Positions 53,130 through 61,828 of a stretch of DNA of 64,000 nucleotides are shown one piece after another. The DNA comes from Alphaproteobacteria bacterium. GTDB taxonomy: Bacteria; Pseudomonadota; Alphaproteobacteria; Caedimonadales; UBA1908. A program made the translations under genes and the position numbers. How positions within the stretch are numbered: position 1 is the first letter of the stretch; every line of letters starts with the position of its first letter. The notes beneath the pieces are model-generated. The model saw only the letters and a list, made by a program, of their open reading frames with translations, was not told where the DNA came from and searched no databases. The stretch lies in NCBI GenBank assembly GCA_013911655.1, contig JACESU010000002.1:128901-192900 (forward strand), written 5' to 3'.

Positions 53130-54523
53130 CCCTTTTCACTCCTTAGGCTGTTTAAAAGCTCTTGTTCTAGATTAAATTCTTTGGCGCGTTTCAAAAGATG
53201 AGGGGTAGACGTGCGACAAGTAAAAGTCCCTGAAATATTTTCATGATCTTCTTCATCCCCATATTCAAATGAGAATACGTCTTGATGTTGAATCTCTCCG
53301 TTTTCAAGGCCACAAAGTTCGGTAATTTGTGTCACGCGCCGTTTTCCGTCCCGCATGCGCGAGGTGTGTACGATCACATTGACGGCGTCAGCAATATAAC
53401 TTCTGATGACAGAGGTTGGCAGGGCGTGCCCTGTCATGAGGATCATATTTTCCATACGGTGGAGTGCTTCGGCTGTATTGTTGGCGTGGATTGTCGACAT
53501 AGATCCATCATGGCCTGTATTCATGGCTTGGAGCATATCAAAGGCTTCAGAGCCGCGGCACTCACCCACGACAATGCGATCAGGGCGCATACGAAGAGCG
53601 TTGCGCACAAGATCCCGGATGGTGATTTCCCCGATTCCTTCGATGTTGGCTGTGCGTGATTCAAGGCGTACCACGTGGGGTTGGGCAAGCTTTAATTCGG
53701 CAGAGTCTTCGATGGTCACAATACGCTCTCTTGAGTCGATGAGCTGAGACATAGCGTTTAAAAGCGTGGTTTTACCGGAGCCAGTTCCCCCCGAAATAAT
53801 CACATTCAAGCGGCATTTCGCCACGACTTTTAGGAAGTCTCTCATGCCTGAGGAAAGATTTCCTTGGTGGGACATCTTTTCAAGATCAATGAGGCTTTTA
53901 GAGAATTTACGAATGGAAATGGAAACGCCATTCAAGGCAATGGGCGGAATAATAACGTTTACACGGCTGCCGTCTTTAAGTCTGGCATCCACCATGGGGC
54001 TTGTTTCATCCACACGTCTGCCAATAAAGTTGGCAATACGCTGGGCCACTTGCAAAACGTGACGGTCGCTTCGAAACCGTACATTGGTCAGGTTAAGTTT
54101 CCCTCTGTATTCCACATATACCTGATCATAGGCATTAATAAGAATATCCGTAACGTTGGGGTCGTTGATAAGGACTTCTAGGGGGCCAAGACCGACCATG
54201 TCATTTACGATGTCTTCACAAACGCTTTGTTGTTCGGGATGGGACAATCTTGTTTGAGTTTCTTGGGCGTAATCTAGGGTAAAGCGCTCAACCTGTGCGC
54301 GCAGTTCTTGAGGGGTGAGGCGCGAAGCTGTGGCAAGATCGATTTGAGACACCATGCGCTCGAACAGACGGTCTCGAAACGCCGCCAGCGCAGGAGACAT
54401 GTGAGATACTTTGACTTGGTAGAGAGACAAGCCATTTTCTTCTGTTAGCTTACCCACAGACGACGTTTTCGGCAACGAAGAGGGGTCTGCGATAGGATCA
54501 TCAATATTCCCAAAACGTGCCAT
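53126..54523 (-). CDS. cpaF: Tad pilus assembly ATPase CpaF (TadA)
   Basis: This 465-residue secretion ATPase has the Walker A motif GGTGSGKT at 245-252, an Asp box [12 protein letters not shown], Walker B with [15 protein letters not shown] at about 314-326 and the His box [14 protein letters not shown]. The N-terminal domain contains [19 protein letters not shown]. It hydrolyses ATP at the cytoplasmic face to drive Flp pilus assembly and retraction. It lies between cpaE and tadB. Confidence 0.96.
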   Translation of the reverse strand: MARFGNIDDPIADPSSLPKTSSVGKLTEENGLSLYQVKVSHMSPALAAFRDRLFERMVSQIDLATASRLTPQELRAQVERFTLDYAQETQTRLSHPEQQSVCEDIVNDMVGLGPLEVLINDPNVTDILINAYDQVYVEYRGKLNLTNVRFRSDRHVLQVAQRIANFIGRRVDETSPMVDARLKDGSRVNVIIPPIALNGVSISIRKFSKSLIDLEKMSHQGNLSSGMRDFLKVVAKCRLNVIISGGTGSGKTTLLNAMSQLIDSRERIVTIEDSAELKLAQPHVVRLESRTANIEGIGEITIRDLVRNALRMRPDRIVVGECRGSEAFDMLQAMNTGHDGSMSTIHANNTAEALHRMENMILMTGHALPTSVIRSYIADAVNVIVHTSRMRDGKRRVTQITELCGLENGEIQHQDVFSFEYGDEEDHENISGTFTCRTSTPHLLKRAKEFNLEQELLNSLRSEKG

Positions 54524-54585
54524 CTTTTTCCTGAGCCCTGTTATCTGTTTGTTGTTATTGTATTCTTAAAACGGTTGAGAGTTTA

Positions 54586-55779
54586 TTACCAAAAAAGCCC
54601 CTTCTTTTTCTTAGGCGCTTCACGTCCCACAAGGGCTTGGGCAAAGGTGGTGACGCCTTTTGTAAAGAGCCCCCCTCCTGACGAGGCCGCCACAACACCC
54701 TTATTTAAGGCCTCTAGAGGTGCGACAGGATCAAAGGATACAAGGGCGTCCACGGAATGATGGATCACGTCCTCAAAGGTTTTTAAGGCAAATTCCCCTT
54801 TTTTATATTCACCCACACGGTTGGCCACAACCATAATACGTTGCTGGCTGTGGGCGACACTTCTTGCAAGTTCAATGTAACGTACGGTGTCTCTGACCGA
54901 AAAGAAGGTCAAGTCACAGACAATGACCACCACGTGGGATTCGCCAAGCACATATCTCATCAGATCTGGATCATAGTTGCGTGGAAAATCGATCATGGCA
55001 TAGTGAGATTTTTGACAAAGAATGTCGAATGTCTGTTTAAGTGTTTGGATGTTTGGCAAAAATTCTTCCTGGAATCCAAGTTGTGCTGTTGTGACGGTAA
55101 GACGCTCTGCATAATTCACAAAGGCTTTGTCGACAACACTGACATCCACAGGGTCCGTTGTAGAAAGAAGCTCAATAAGACCATGTGTAGGGGCAAGATC
55201 AAAGAAGTAACAAAGTGATCCCGCGTAAAAGTTCATATCAATCAGGTGGACACGCTTGTGAAAAGTCTCGGACAAAAGCCAGGCGCAATTGGCCACAAGA
55301 CTTGATGTCCCTACGCCGCCTCTTGCCCCTAAAAAGGTCACAAGGTTGCCCGAGTTCATAAAGTTTGTGGTTTTTTGCGTCTCACTTCCAGAAATGATCA
55401 TATTGATGTTGCGGATCACGAGGCCTTCTGAGAGGGGCTTGACGATGTAATCACGTACGCCAAGTCCAATAAGACCGCGGAAAACGGCCACGTCATTGCT
55501 TTGGCCAATGGTGATGACTTCAACGCCAGGCTCACAGACTTCTGCAAGCTTTGACACATCTGATACGGGCAATTGTGATTTGCTTAAATCCACAAGCAAA
55601 ATGCGCGGTGATCGATTTTGTTGAAGATATTGATAGGCAGCCTCAGCGTCTCCTCGCATGATAACGGGTTGCAAATCGTACTCGCCGTAAGGAAGAGACG
55701 CTAAAACTTTTTCAGATTCTGGATCACTGACAAAGGCAAGAAATACCTTTGATTCTGGTCCTGTTCTTTTATCGGCCAC
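54586..55779 (-). CDS. cpaE: Tad pilus localisation protein CpaE (TadZ)
   Basis: The 397-residue protein combines a receiver-like N-terminal domain (ILLVDLSKSQL, GVRDYIVKPL) with a ParA/MinD-type ATPase domain. Its deviant Walker A reads GARGGVGTS at 151-159, lacking both usual lysines, as in TadZ. It places the Tad machine at the cell pole. It follows cpaD by 9 bases. Confidence 0.93.
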   Translation of the reverse strand: MADKRTGPESKVFLAFVSDPESEKVLASLPYGEYDLQPVIMRGDAEAAYQYLQQNRSPRILLVDLSKSQLPVSDVSKLAEVCEPGVEVITIGQSNDVAVFRGLIGLGVRDYIVKPLSEGLVIRNINMIISGSETQKTTNFMNSGNLVTFLGARGGVGTSSLVANCAWLLSETFHKRVHLIDMNFYAGSLCYFFDLAPTHGLIELLSTTDPVDVSVVDKAFVNYAERLTVTTAQLGFQEEFLPNIQTLKQTFDILCQKSHYAMIDFPRNYDPDLMRYVLGESHVVVIVCDLTFFSVRDTVRYIELARSVAHSQQRIMVVANRVGEYKKGEFALKTFEDVIHHSVDALVSFDPVAPLEALNKGVVAASSGGGLFTKGVTTFAQALVGREAPKKKKGLFW

Positions 55780-55788
55780 GTGCCCTCC

Positions 55789-56511
55789 TTAGTATGCTGT
55801 GCCCGATGCTTGAGATGACGTGCCAGCACTATTGCCCCCTCCGCCAGCAGAGGCGGACGATAGACTTGTGGACTCAGATTTGACTTGTCGTGTGTCGCCT
55901 TTTCTGTAGAGTCCAATTTGAGCAGCTTCCCTGGCGCCATCCGACGCATCTTTTTGGTGTGCCTCGTAGGCATCTCTTGGTTCTGCTATCATGCTAACCA
56001 TGTTCCTAACGTTTGTACAGCCAAAATGGGCTTCTCCTTCAGTGGGATCGCTCCATCCGTCCATGTATTCGCGCCATCCAGGACAAGTGGGCGGAATCAG
56101 CTCATACTGATCAAGGGTGACAGTGACAAGCTTGTGTTGGCTTGGTGATTGGGCTGCCGCAGACGCAGGATCCAAGTACTGCACATCAATGCGGTGGGCA
56201 GCAATTCCAAACTTTTTCAATTCGCGTTCGATGTGCGTCACATGTTTGGTGGCGCCCTTAGTGCCTTCCGGCTCATTTAGCAAGATGCGTGCATAAATAG
56301 GCGTTTTAAGGTTTGCTTTGGCCACAAGGCTTCGCAATTTTTTCATATCCACGCCTTTGGCGTTCAAGTGAAAAGTCTCAAAATGCGCATGCTTTTTGGC
56401 CTGCATCTTCCAAGGACCCCTTGGAATTTCGTGGTGCATTTCATCGTTGCATCCCGTAAGGCTAAGCCCCAAAAGAAGCGCAAGAGCAAGAGAGGTTGAT
56501 TTTTTTTTCAT
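55789..56511 (-). CDS. cpaD: Tad pilus lipoprotein CpaD
   Basis: The ATG at 56511 lies 4 bases after the cpaC stop with GGAG upstream; longer frames overlap cpaC. The 240-residue protein has a lipobox LTGC (C21) and the CpaD-like segments VTLDQYELIPPTCPGW and FGCTNVRNMVSMIAEPRD. It is an outer-membrane lipoprotein that helps the secretin CpaC. The C-terminus is Ser/Gly-rich. Confidence 0.9.
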   Translation of the reverse strand: MKKKSTSLALALLLGLSLTGCNDEMHHEIPRGPWKMQAKKHAHFETFHLNAKGVDMKKLRSLVAKANLKTPIYARILLNEPEGTKGATKHVTHIERELKKFGIAAHRIDVQYLDPASAAAQSPSQHKLVTVTLDQYELIPPTCPGWREYMDGWSDPTEGEAHFGCTNVRNMVSMIAEPRDAYEAHQKDASDGAREAAQIGLYRKGDTRQVKSESTSLSSASAGGGGNSAGTSSQASGTAY

Positions 56512-56515
56512 GAGC

Positions 56516-57919
56516 TTACTCCACATTAAAGCCAGCGGCTGTTTCAAGGGTGCCACCAGTCGGGGGTTCAAAATTAGGGGCCTCGCGACCTTCCACGCGG
56601 TTCAGGCGCTTCATGATCAGCATGTCAAGGGTAGATCCATATTTAAGACCTTCAGTGGGAAGAGAAAGATTTTTCTCAGCCGCTGGATTGACAAGGTAGG
56701 GTGTTACGATAATCACAAGCTCGGTCTGGTTCTTTTGAAAGTTCGTAGACCGGAACAAGGATCCCAAAATCGGAATGTTCGCAAGACCTGGAAGATCTTG
56801 AATCTGGCTTGTGATCGAGTTGGACAAAAGTCCTGCAATGGCAAAACTTTGACCACTGGCAAGCTCTACAGACGTTTCAGCCTTACGTGTTTTAAGAGAG
56901 GGAATGGTCTCGACCGTGCCTGAAACGTTATAAGAGATAGCGTTTGTATAGTCGAGCTCGCTGACTTCTGGACGGACACGCAGGTTGATCAGATTGGGGT
57001 TGAGTACTGTCGGTGTGAAAGACAGGCCAATACCAAACGATTTGAATTCGATGCTGAGGCTGTTGTTACCTTGAGGAACGGGGTAAGGGAACTCACCACC
57101 GGCAAGAAAGCTTGCGGTTTCTCCAGAAAGGGCTACAAGATTTGGTTCAGCAAGAATCGAACCAAGCCCTTCTTGTTCGAGAACGTCCAAGAGAGATTGG
57201 AGATCTGACGTACCATCATTAAACCGTAAGCCGTAACTGCCAAAGGGAACAGAGCTTCCTGTTGTTTGTCTTGCAAAGGCACCGGCGGCATCAAGAGGCG
57301 CGCGCCCTGTCAGGATTCCGTAGGTAATATTGTTGTTGCCGCTTGCTCCTAAAACACCAAAGTTAGGACTAAAACGATTCAAAACGTTGCGTTGTACTTC
57401 GGCAAACCGTACCTTGAGATACACCTGAGTTGGTGTTGAAACGGTCAGATTATTTACGACTTTATCGTCTTTTGTGAGATACTGTTTGGCGATGTTCTCA
57501 GCGTCCTTAGAGGTTTTTGCGGACGTGACACTGCCTGAGAGCACAATCCCTGCAGGAGAGGAGGTGACCGTAATCTGCTCTTTGGGATAGACAAGCTTAA
57601 AGGTATTCATAAGCGGCGTTAGACTGTGTGTAACGATCACAGAAATGGGCTCTGCTTTGCCTTTGTGCCCACCTAAGAAAATGGTCGTGACACCTGCCTT
57701 CTTTCCGTAGACATAAGCAGTATCTGGCCCATTGCTTTGAACGTCTGCAATTTCTGGGTTGGAGACAAAAACCTCGGTGACTTTACCATCCAAAGGAAGG
57801 GCTTTGGCCGTATCCTTTTCAAGGCGGATCGTTGTCCCAGCAAGGACGTTTGCTGTCATCAAGAGACTTGTTCCTATGATCAGAATCCAACTCTTTATCT
57901 GTTTTTGATAATGTCCCAT
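56516..57919 (-). CDS. cpaC: Tad pilus secretin CpaC (RcpA)
   Basis: This 467-residue protein has a signal peptide, an N-terminal pilus-formation domain (KALPLDGKVTEVFVSNPEIA), a BON-like part (VTSSPAGIVLSGSVTSAKT) and the secretin domain with VYLKVRFAEVQRNV, LAEPNLVALSGETASFLAGGE and LPGLANIPILGSLF. It forms the outer-membrane channel for the Flp pilus. It lies between cpaB and cpaD. Confidence 0.95.
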   Translation of the reverse strand: MGHYQKQIKSWILIIGTSLLMTANVLAGTTIRLEKDTAKALPLDGKVTEVFVSNPEIADVQSNGPDTAYVYGKKAGVTTIFLGGHKGKAEPISVIVTHSLTPLMNTFKLVYPKEQITVTSSPAGIVLSGSVTSAKTSKDAENIAKQYLTKDDKVVNNLTVSTPTQVYLKVRFAEVQRNVLNRFSPNFGVLGASGNNNITYGILTGRAPLDAAGAFARQTTGSSVPFGSYGLRFNDGTSDLQSLLDVLEQEGLGSILAEPNLVALSGETASFLAGGEFPYPVPQGNNSLSIEFKSFGIGLSFTPTVLNPNLINLRVRPEVSELDYTNAISYNVSGTVETIPSLKTRKAETSVELASGQSFAIAGLLSNSITSQIQDLPGLANIPILGSLFRSTNFQKNQTELVIIVTPYLVNPAAEKNLSLPTEGLKYGSTLDMLIMKRLNRVEGREAPNFEPPTGGTLETAAGFNVE

Positions 57920-57948
57920 GTTCGTAACCTCAATCTGTTAATCGATGT

Positions 57949-58749
57949 TTATTTTTCATTGCCGCGAAGGATTTTAATTTTTTCACGCTCTTGTTCTGGT
58001 TCGCTTTCATCTTTAGCAGGTTCCTTATGCAAAACCGTTTGTACAGGGACTTGATCCGCTGATTGTGTGGGAGGGGCAAAAGCACTGTATTGGCTAATGG
58101 CAACGTTCCCTTCTCTTATGGCAGAGGCAAGTTCTTCAGCTTGTGGAGGGGTGAGCTCAACCGTAATGTTTTTAGGTTGCTTGGTTTCATCAGTGCTGCG
58201 TTGTCCTTGGGGAGAGACCAGGTGATCATCCACAGCAATGACGCGAACGCCGCGAATGATAGACTCTGTATCTCCTTCAGTCCCACGTCCCCGTTTTGTG
58301 AAAATGATGTCAACATAGTCGCCGGGTGAATAGTGGATGCTGGGGTTAGAGACGCGTGTAAGCGGAATGGAGGCGGCGCGTAGTCCTGGCCGCACAAAGG
58401 CTGTAACCGCGCTTTTATCACCAATGGTGACAAGATCTGCTTTTTTTACGGGCTCTCCTTTGAGGATAATGCCGCGCAAAATGGCGCCGTCAATAGACTT
58501 GATATCTTCGGGCTTATCCTTGCGAATATAGTCGCTTTGGACGGCTTTGGTGGGCCACTGTGTCCATTCAAACTTGTTTCTATCAACACGCTCGCCTGGG
58601 TTGAGAGTCACCGTTGAGACAAGAATAGCGGTTGTGTCCACTTTTTCTTCAGCACTTTTAGTATTACTTTTTTGGAAAAAGTATACAAAAAAGGCCACCA
58701 GCAAAGCCAGGCACAGGGCGGCAAAAAGTCCAATCGCGTTTTTCATCAT
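57949..58749 (-). CDS. cpaB: Tad pilus assembly protein CpaB (RcpC)
   Basis: The 266-residue protein has an N-terminal membrane anchor, a SAF domain (VNPGERVDRNKFEW equivalent here VTLNPGERVDRNKF, and ILRGIILKGEPVKK) and the RcpC-type segment YSPGDYVDIIFTKRG with ITVELTPPQAEELA. It works in the periplasm with the secretin. The C-terminus is a charged Glu/Lys-rich tail. It follows cpaA by 10 bases. Confidence 0.92.
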   Translation of the reverse strand: MMKNAIGLFAALCLALLVAFFVYFFQKSNTKSAEEKVDTTAILVSTVTLNPGERVDRNKFEWTQWPTKAVQSDYIRKDKPEDIKSIDGAILRGIILKGEPVKKADLVTIGDKSAVTAFVRPGLRAASIPLTRVSNPSIHYSPGDYVDIIFTKRGRGTEGDTESIIRGVRVIAVDDHLVSPQGQRSTDETKQPKNITVELTPPQAEELASAIREGNVAISQYSAFAPPTQSADQVPVQTVLHKEPAKDESEPEQEREKIKILRGNEK

Positions 58750-58759
58750 ACAATGCCTT

Positions 58760-59287
58760 TCACAGTTGTATCATCATGGTGGCCAGCGACCCTAGAAAAA
58801 TGGCGATGCCATAAGGGACGACGATTTTAACTTGGGTGTCTTTTTCGTAGAGACGCTCATTCACTTCGATCATAAGGGATTCAAAAAGTTTGGTATTTTC
58901 AAGCTTGCTCAAGAGCAGCACACGGACCGCTGTGAGGTGAGGGGAGAAAAAGTAAAAGAGCGCACTCAGGATGCCTCCCGCAATAGCCATCATAAAAAGG
59001 AAAGAAAAATAATTGACTTGTGCGGTCCATAAAGAGACCGCTGCGATGAGCTTCACGTCCCCTGCGCCCACAAAACGGAAAAAATATAAGGCGTACCCTA
59101 CAACGAGAGAGCCTCCAAAATAAAAGAAAGGACGATAATCGTGTGGAGATGGTTCAAATAGAATGAATTTCACAAGAAAAAGGCAAATAATAAAAATGAC
59201 GATTTCATTAGGGATTTTAAAGAAAAGAAAATCCCAGCAGGCGCCAATTAAACAGGCGATGAGAAATGAAATCTGAAAAATGCCCAA
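58760..59287 (-). CDS. cpaA: Tad prepilin peptidase CpaA (TadV)
   Basis: The 175-residue inner-membrane aspartic peptidase has both catalytic aspartates, in CWDFLFFKIPN and in GAGDVKL, in about five membrane segments. It cleaves the leader from Flp prepilins. It is the first gene of the operon; the usual flp pilin gene upstream is not present here, and the divergent gene is tadD. Confidence 0.9.
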   Translation of the reverse strand: MGIFQISFLIACLIGACWDFLFFKIPNEIVIFIICLFLVKFILFEPSPHDYRPFFYFGGSLVVGYALYFFRFVGAGDVKLIAAVSLWTAQVNYFSFLFMMAIAGGILSALFYFFSPHLTAVRVLLLSKLENTKLFESLMIEVNERLYEKDTQVKIVVPYGIAIFLGSLATMMIQL

Positions 59288-59391
59288 TAAAATCTCCCTA
59301 ATTTTTATTCAATTTTTAGATTATATATTCCATAAACCTAAAAAAAAAGTTAACGTATTAATAATAAATTACTTTTTTGCAGAGAGGGCGT

Positions 59392-60483
59392 ATGGACAGG
59401 AAAACCCGTTTATCCAGTGGAATCAAAGCGGTAATGACGGTGTCGTGTATAATTTTGGGGGGGTGTGATAAAACAACATCACCCGATGCAAAAGACGACT
59501 TGGGGCTGTTACGTGTGGCGGAGCGGTTTAAGGAATCAGGGGACTACGCGTCGGCGGCGGCTTTTTATAAGCAGTCCGTTGACAAGGATCCTGAACGGGT
59601 GGAGCTCTTGCTTTTTTTGGCTGAGGCCGAGTGGCATACAATGGAATATGCTCAGGCCATGATTCATATTTCAACCTATCTGCAAAAACATCCGACCTCA
59701 GAAGAAGCACTGAAACTAAAAGGAAAGATCCTCCTTGCCCAGGGTGCCACAGACGAAGCGCTGGGACTGTTTCAAAAACTTTCAACCGAGCATCCTAAAG
59801 AGGCATCCTATTTGAATTATGTTGGTGTGTGTTATGACGCCAAATCAGAGCATAAAAAAGCGCAGGGTTATTATGAAAAGGCCCTGACGATTTCAGGGGA
59901 TAATGTTGGTATTCTGTCCAATTTAGGTCTTTCTCTTGTTCTGGAAGGGCAATACAAGCGGGCAAAAGAAGTGCTAGAAAAGGCGCTCACTCTGCCGGGA
60001 GTGACAGTACGCGAGCGCCATAACTTAGCCCTTGCGTATGGGATGTCTGGGGATTTAGAGCGCGCTGAGCATATTTTTAGGATCGACCTTGATGAAGCGA
60101 CGACCCGGCGCAACATTGACCGCCTTTCCAGCATGACAGGAAAAACGCCAGCAGTGCCTCTTGCCCACGTAGATGCGCCTGTATCCTTAGACGGGACGGA
60201 AGACGAAGAGTTAGTCCTACAAGATGTGCCCTTGCCGCGTCCCGCATCCTCTTTAGGCGGAACGAAAAAATCTCTAGGGAAAAAAACAGAAAACAAAAAG
60301 ATATTATCAAAAGGTGAAGCTCATGAAGGTAACAGTTCTTCCAAAGAAAAAGTTAACTCTTTGCCGAAAGATCTAAAACCTTCTTTTCAAGATGTGACGT
60401 CCGATGAAGTGATTGTCCAAGAAGAATTGGTGCCTGAAGAGAAAAAGAAACCCAGTTTCCACAAGCCACCTAAGGTAAATTAG
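59392..60483 (+). CDS. tadD: Tad pilus TPR lipoprotein TadD
   Basis: The ATG at 59392 with GAGAGGG upstream is preferred. The 363-residue protein has a lipobox LGGC (C25) and about five TPR units (for example ASAAAFYKQSVDKDPERVEL, YLNYVGVCYDAKSEHKKAQG, ILSNLGLSLVLEGQYKRAKE), as in TadD. The C-terminal 120 residues are a charged disordered tail. It is an outer-membrane-associated pilotin-type factor for the Tad machine, transcribed divergently from cpaA. Confidence 0.88.
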   Translation: MDRKTRLSSGIKAVMTVSCIILGGCDKTTSPDAKDDLGLLRVAERFKESGDYASAAAFYKQSVDKDPERVELLLFLAEAEWHTMEYAQAMIHISTYLQKHPTSEEALKLKGKILLAQGATDEALGLFQKLSTEHPKEASYLNYVGVCYDAKSEHKKAQGYYEKALTISGDNVGILSNLGLSLVLEGQYKRAKEVLEKALTLPGVTVRERHNLALAYGMSGDLERAEHIFRIDLDEATTRRNIDRLSSMTGKTPAVPLAHVDAPVSLDGTEDEELVLQDVPLPRPASSLGGTKKSLGKKTENKKILSKGEAHEGNSSSKEKVNSLPKDLKPSFQDVTSDEVIVQEELVPEEKKKPSFHKPPKVN

Positions 60484-60571
60484 AATAGATAAATAAAATG
60501 AGGGCGTTATGTGGGGGCAGGTAAAGGAGTAGAAATCACACGTTAACTTATTTTGGAATAAGAGAAAGCTA

Positions 60572-60600
60572 TTGACCTTCATTTGCGGCGGCGTTATGAT
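60572..60600 (+). promoter_or_regulatory. Strong sigma-70 promoter of the phasin gene
   Basis: TTGACC at 60572-60577 and TATGAT at 60595-60600 are spaced by 17 bases, followed by AAGGGAGG at 60632-60639. One of the best promoter matches in the window. Confidence 0.75.
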
Positions 60601-60646
60601 TAAGGATCATAGATAAGATCAATACATTTTTAAGGGAGGTGTGCAA

Positions 60647-61087
60647 ATGGTTGCGAAGACTTTTGGGAAGGCGGAGCAAGCTTCTGCTTTTGGTGGGTTT
60701 AAAATGCCCCGTGTAGATTTTGAAAGCGTCATGAATTCTCACAAGAAAAATATGGAAGCCTTTTCCAAGGCTCAACGTTCTGCCTTTGATACGGTTAAAA
60801 CGTTGACACAAGCTCATCAGGCTTACTTGAAGGAAACTTTTGGCGATATGCGTAATCATCTTAAAGAGGTGACACAAGCCAAGACCCTTGAGGAAAAGGT
60901 AGAAGCGCAGACAAAGCAAATGAAGAATTCTTTTGAGAAAGCTATGAGTCACGGTAAGAATATGGCCAGTGTATGCCAAAAGGCTCATAAAGAACATGAA
61001 GCACTGTGGCATGGTCGCCTGACTGAGGGAACTGCTGAGGCCAAGGAAATGGCACGCAAGGCACAAGACGCGATGAAAAAGCATTAG
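60647..61087 (+). CDS. Phasin family protein
   Basis: The ATG at 60647, 7 bases after AAGGGAGG, is chosen over a GTG at 60641. The 146-residue protein is helical with the phasin pattern (VMNSHKKNMEAFSKAQRSAF, QAHQAYLKETFGDMRNHL, QMKNSFEKAMSHGKNMASVC). Phasins coat polyhydroxybutyrate granules, so the organism probably stores PHB. It has its own strong promoter and terminator and is probably highly expressed. Confidence 0.9.
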   Translation: MVAKTFGKAEQASAFGGFKMPRVDFESVMNSHKKNMEAFSKAQRSAFDTVKTLTQAHQAYLKETFGDMRNHLKEVTQAKTLEEKVEAQTKQMKNSFEKAMSHGKNMASVCQKAHKEHEALWHGRLTEGTAEAKEMARKAQDAMKKH

Positions 61088-61107
61088 AGCGTTCAAGGAT
61101 GTAAAAA

Positions 61108-61130
61108 GCCCGCATTTGCGGGCTTTTTTT
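61108..61130 (+). terminator. Rho-independent terminator of the phasin gene
   Basis: GCCCGC (61108-61113) pairs with GCGGGC (61118-61123), preceded by A and followed by seven T. Confidence 0.95.
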
Positions 61131-61205
61131 ATACCTTTTTGCAGAATATTTGCGAAAAATAATGCGCCCCATTGAAGGGCGCATGTTTAACAAGTGTCTT
61201 AGAAG

Positions 61206-61670
61206 TTATTTTTTGCGAAAGGCATCAAGTGTTACAACTTTGGCTGATGAAGATGTGTCCGACGCGGCGTCCTTTTTGTTATCGGGTTTGGGACCTTGAT
61301 CACCGTTGTTTTCTGGGTCTGCTGCTTCAAACTGTAGTCCAAATTTGACCGATGGATCGAGGAAGTTCACAATGGCTACATAAGGGATCCAAATTTTCTC
61401 GTGCTTATCATCAAAGCTGAGGGTCACACCAAAACCGGTCTCACTTACCTCAAGATCCCAAAACTGATGCTGAAGGACGATGGTCATCTCTTCTGGATAC
61501 TTTTCTCGCAGTTTGTCGGCCAGTTGGACATCTGATCTGTTGGTTTGAAAGGTGAGGTAGAAATGATGTGATCCCACAAGGCCATTTTTTGCTGTAAGAT
61601 CAAGAGTTTCTCGCACAACCTGCAAAAGAGCTTTTTGAACCATGCGGTCGTAATTAAATTCCAGAGCCAT
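61206..61670 (-). CDS. sspB: ClpXP adaptor SspB (alphaproteobacterial type)
   Basis: This 154-residue protein has the alphaproteobacterial SspB core (MVQKALLQVVRETL, HHFYLTFQTNRSDVQL, LREKYPEEMTIVLQHQFWDL, FGVTLSFDDKHEKIWIPY), a disordered linker and a C-terminal VVTLDAFRKK that binds ClpX. It delivers ssrA-tagged proteins to ClpXP. It works downstream of tmRNA-SmpB. Confidence 0.95.
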   Translation of the reverse strand: MALEFNYDRMVQKALLQVVRETLDLTAKNGLVGSHHFYLTFQTNRSDVQLADKLREKYPEEMTIVLQHQFWDLEVSETGFGVTLSFDDKHEKIWIPYVAIVNFLDPSVKFGLQFEAADPENNGDQGPKPDNKKDAASDTSSSAKVVTLDAFRKK

Positions 61671-61828
61671 GTTTACATCCTTCTAGGGTTTGTTTAAGTC
61701 ACATCATTGAGAGAATCTTTCTGGCACTTTACTCAAAACTGCATCAACTACCAAGAAGATTATGGGAAGTTCAAGGAATATAAGCCTTAGGACGTCCCTT
61801 TTTGCCAGGACGTCCTAAGCTTGATGAT

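Noticed and set aside
42953-54523. A complete type VI secretion locus around vgrG
   Set aside because: The flanking genes are flagellar and Tad pilus genes; no sheath, Hcp, ClpV or baseplate genes were found.
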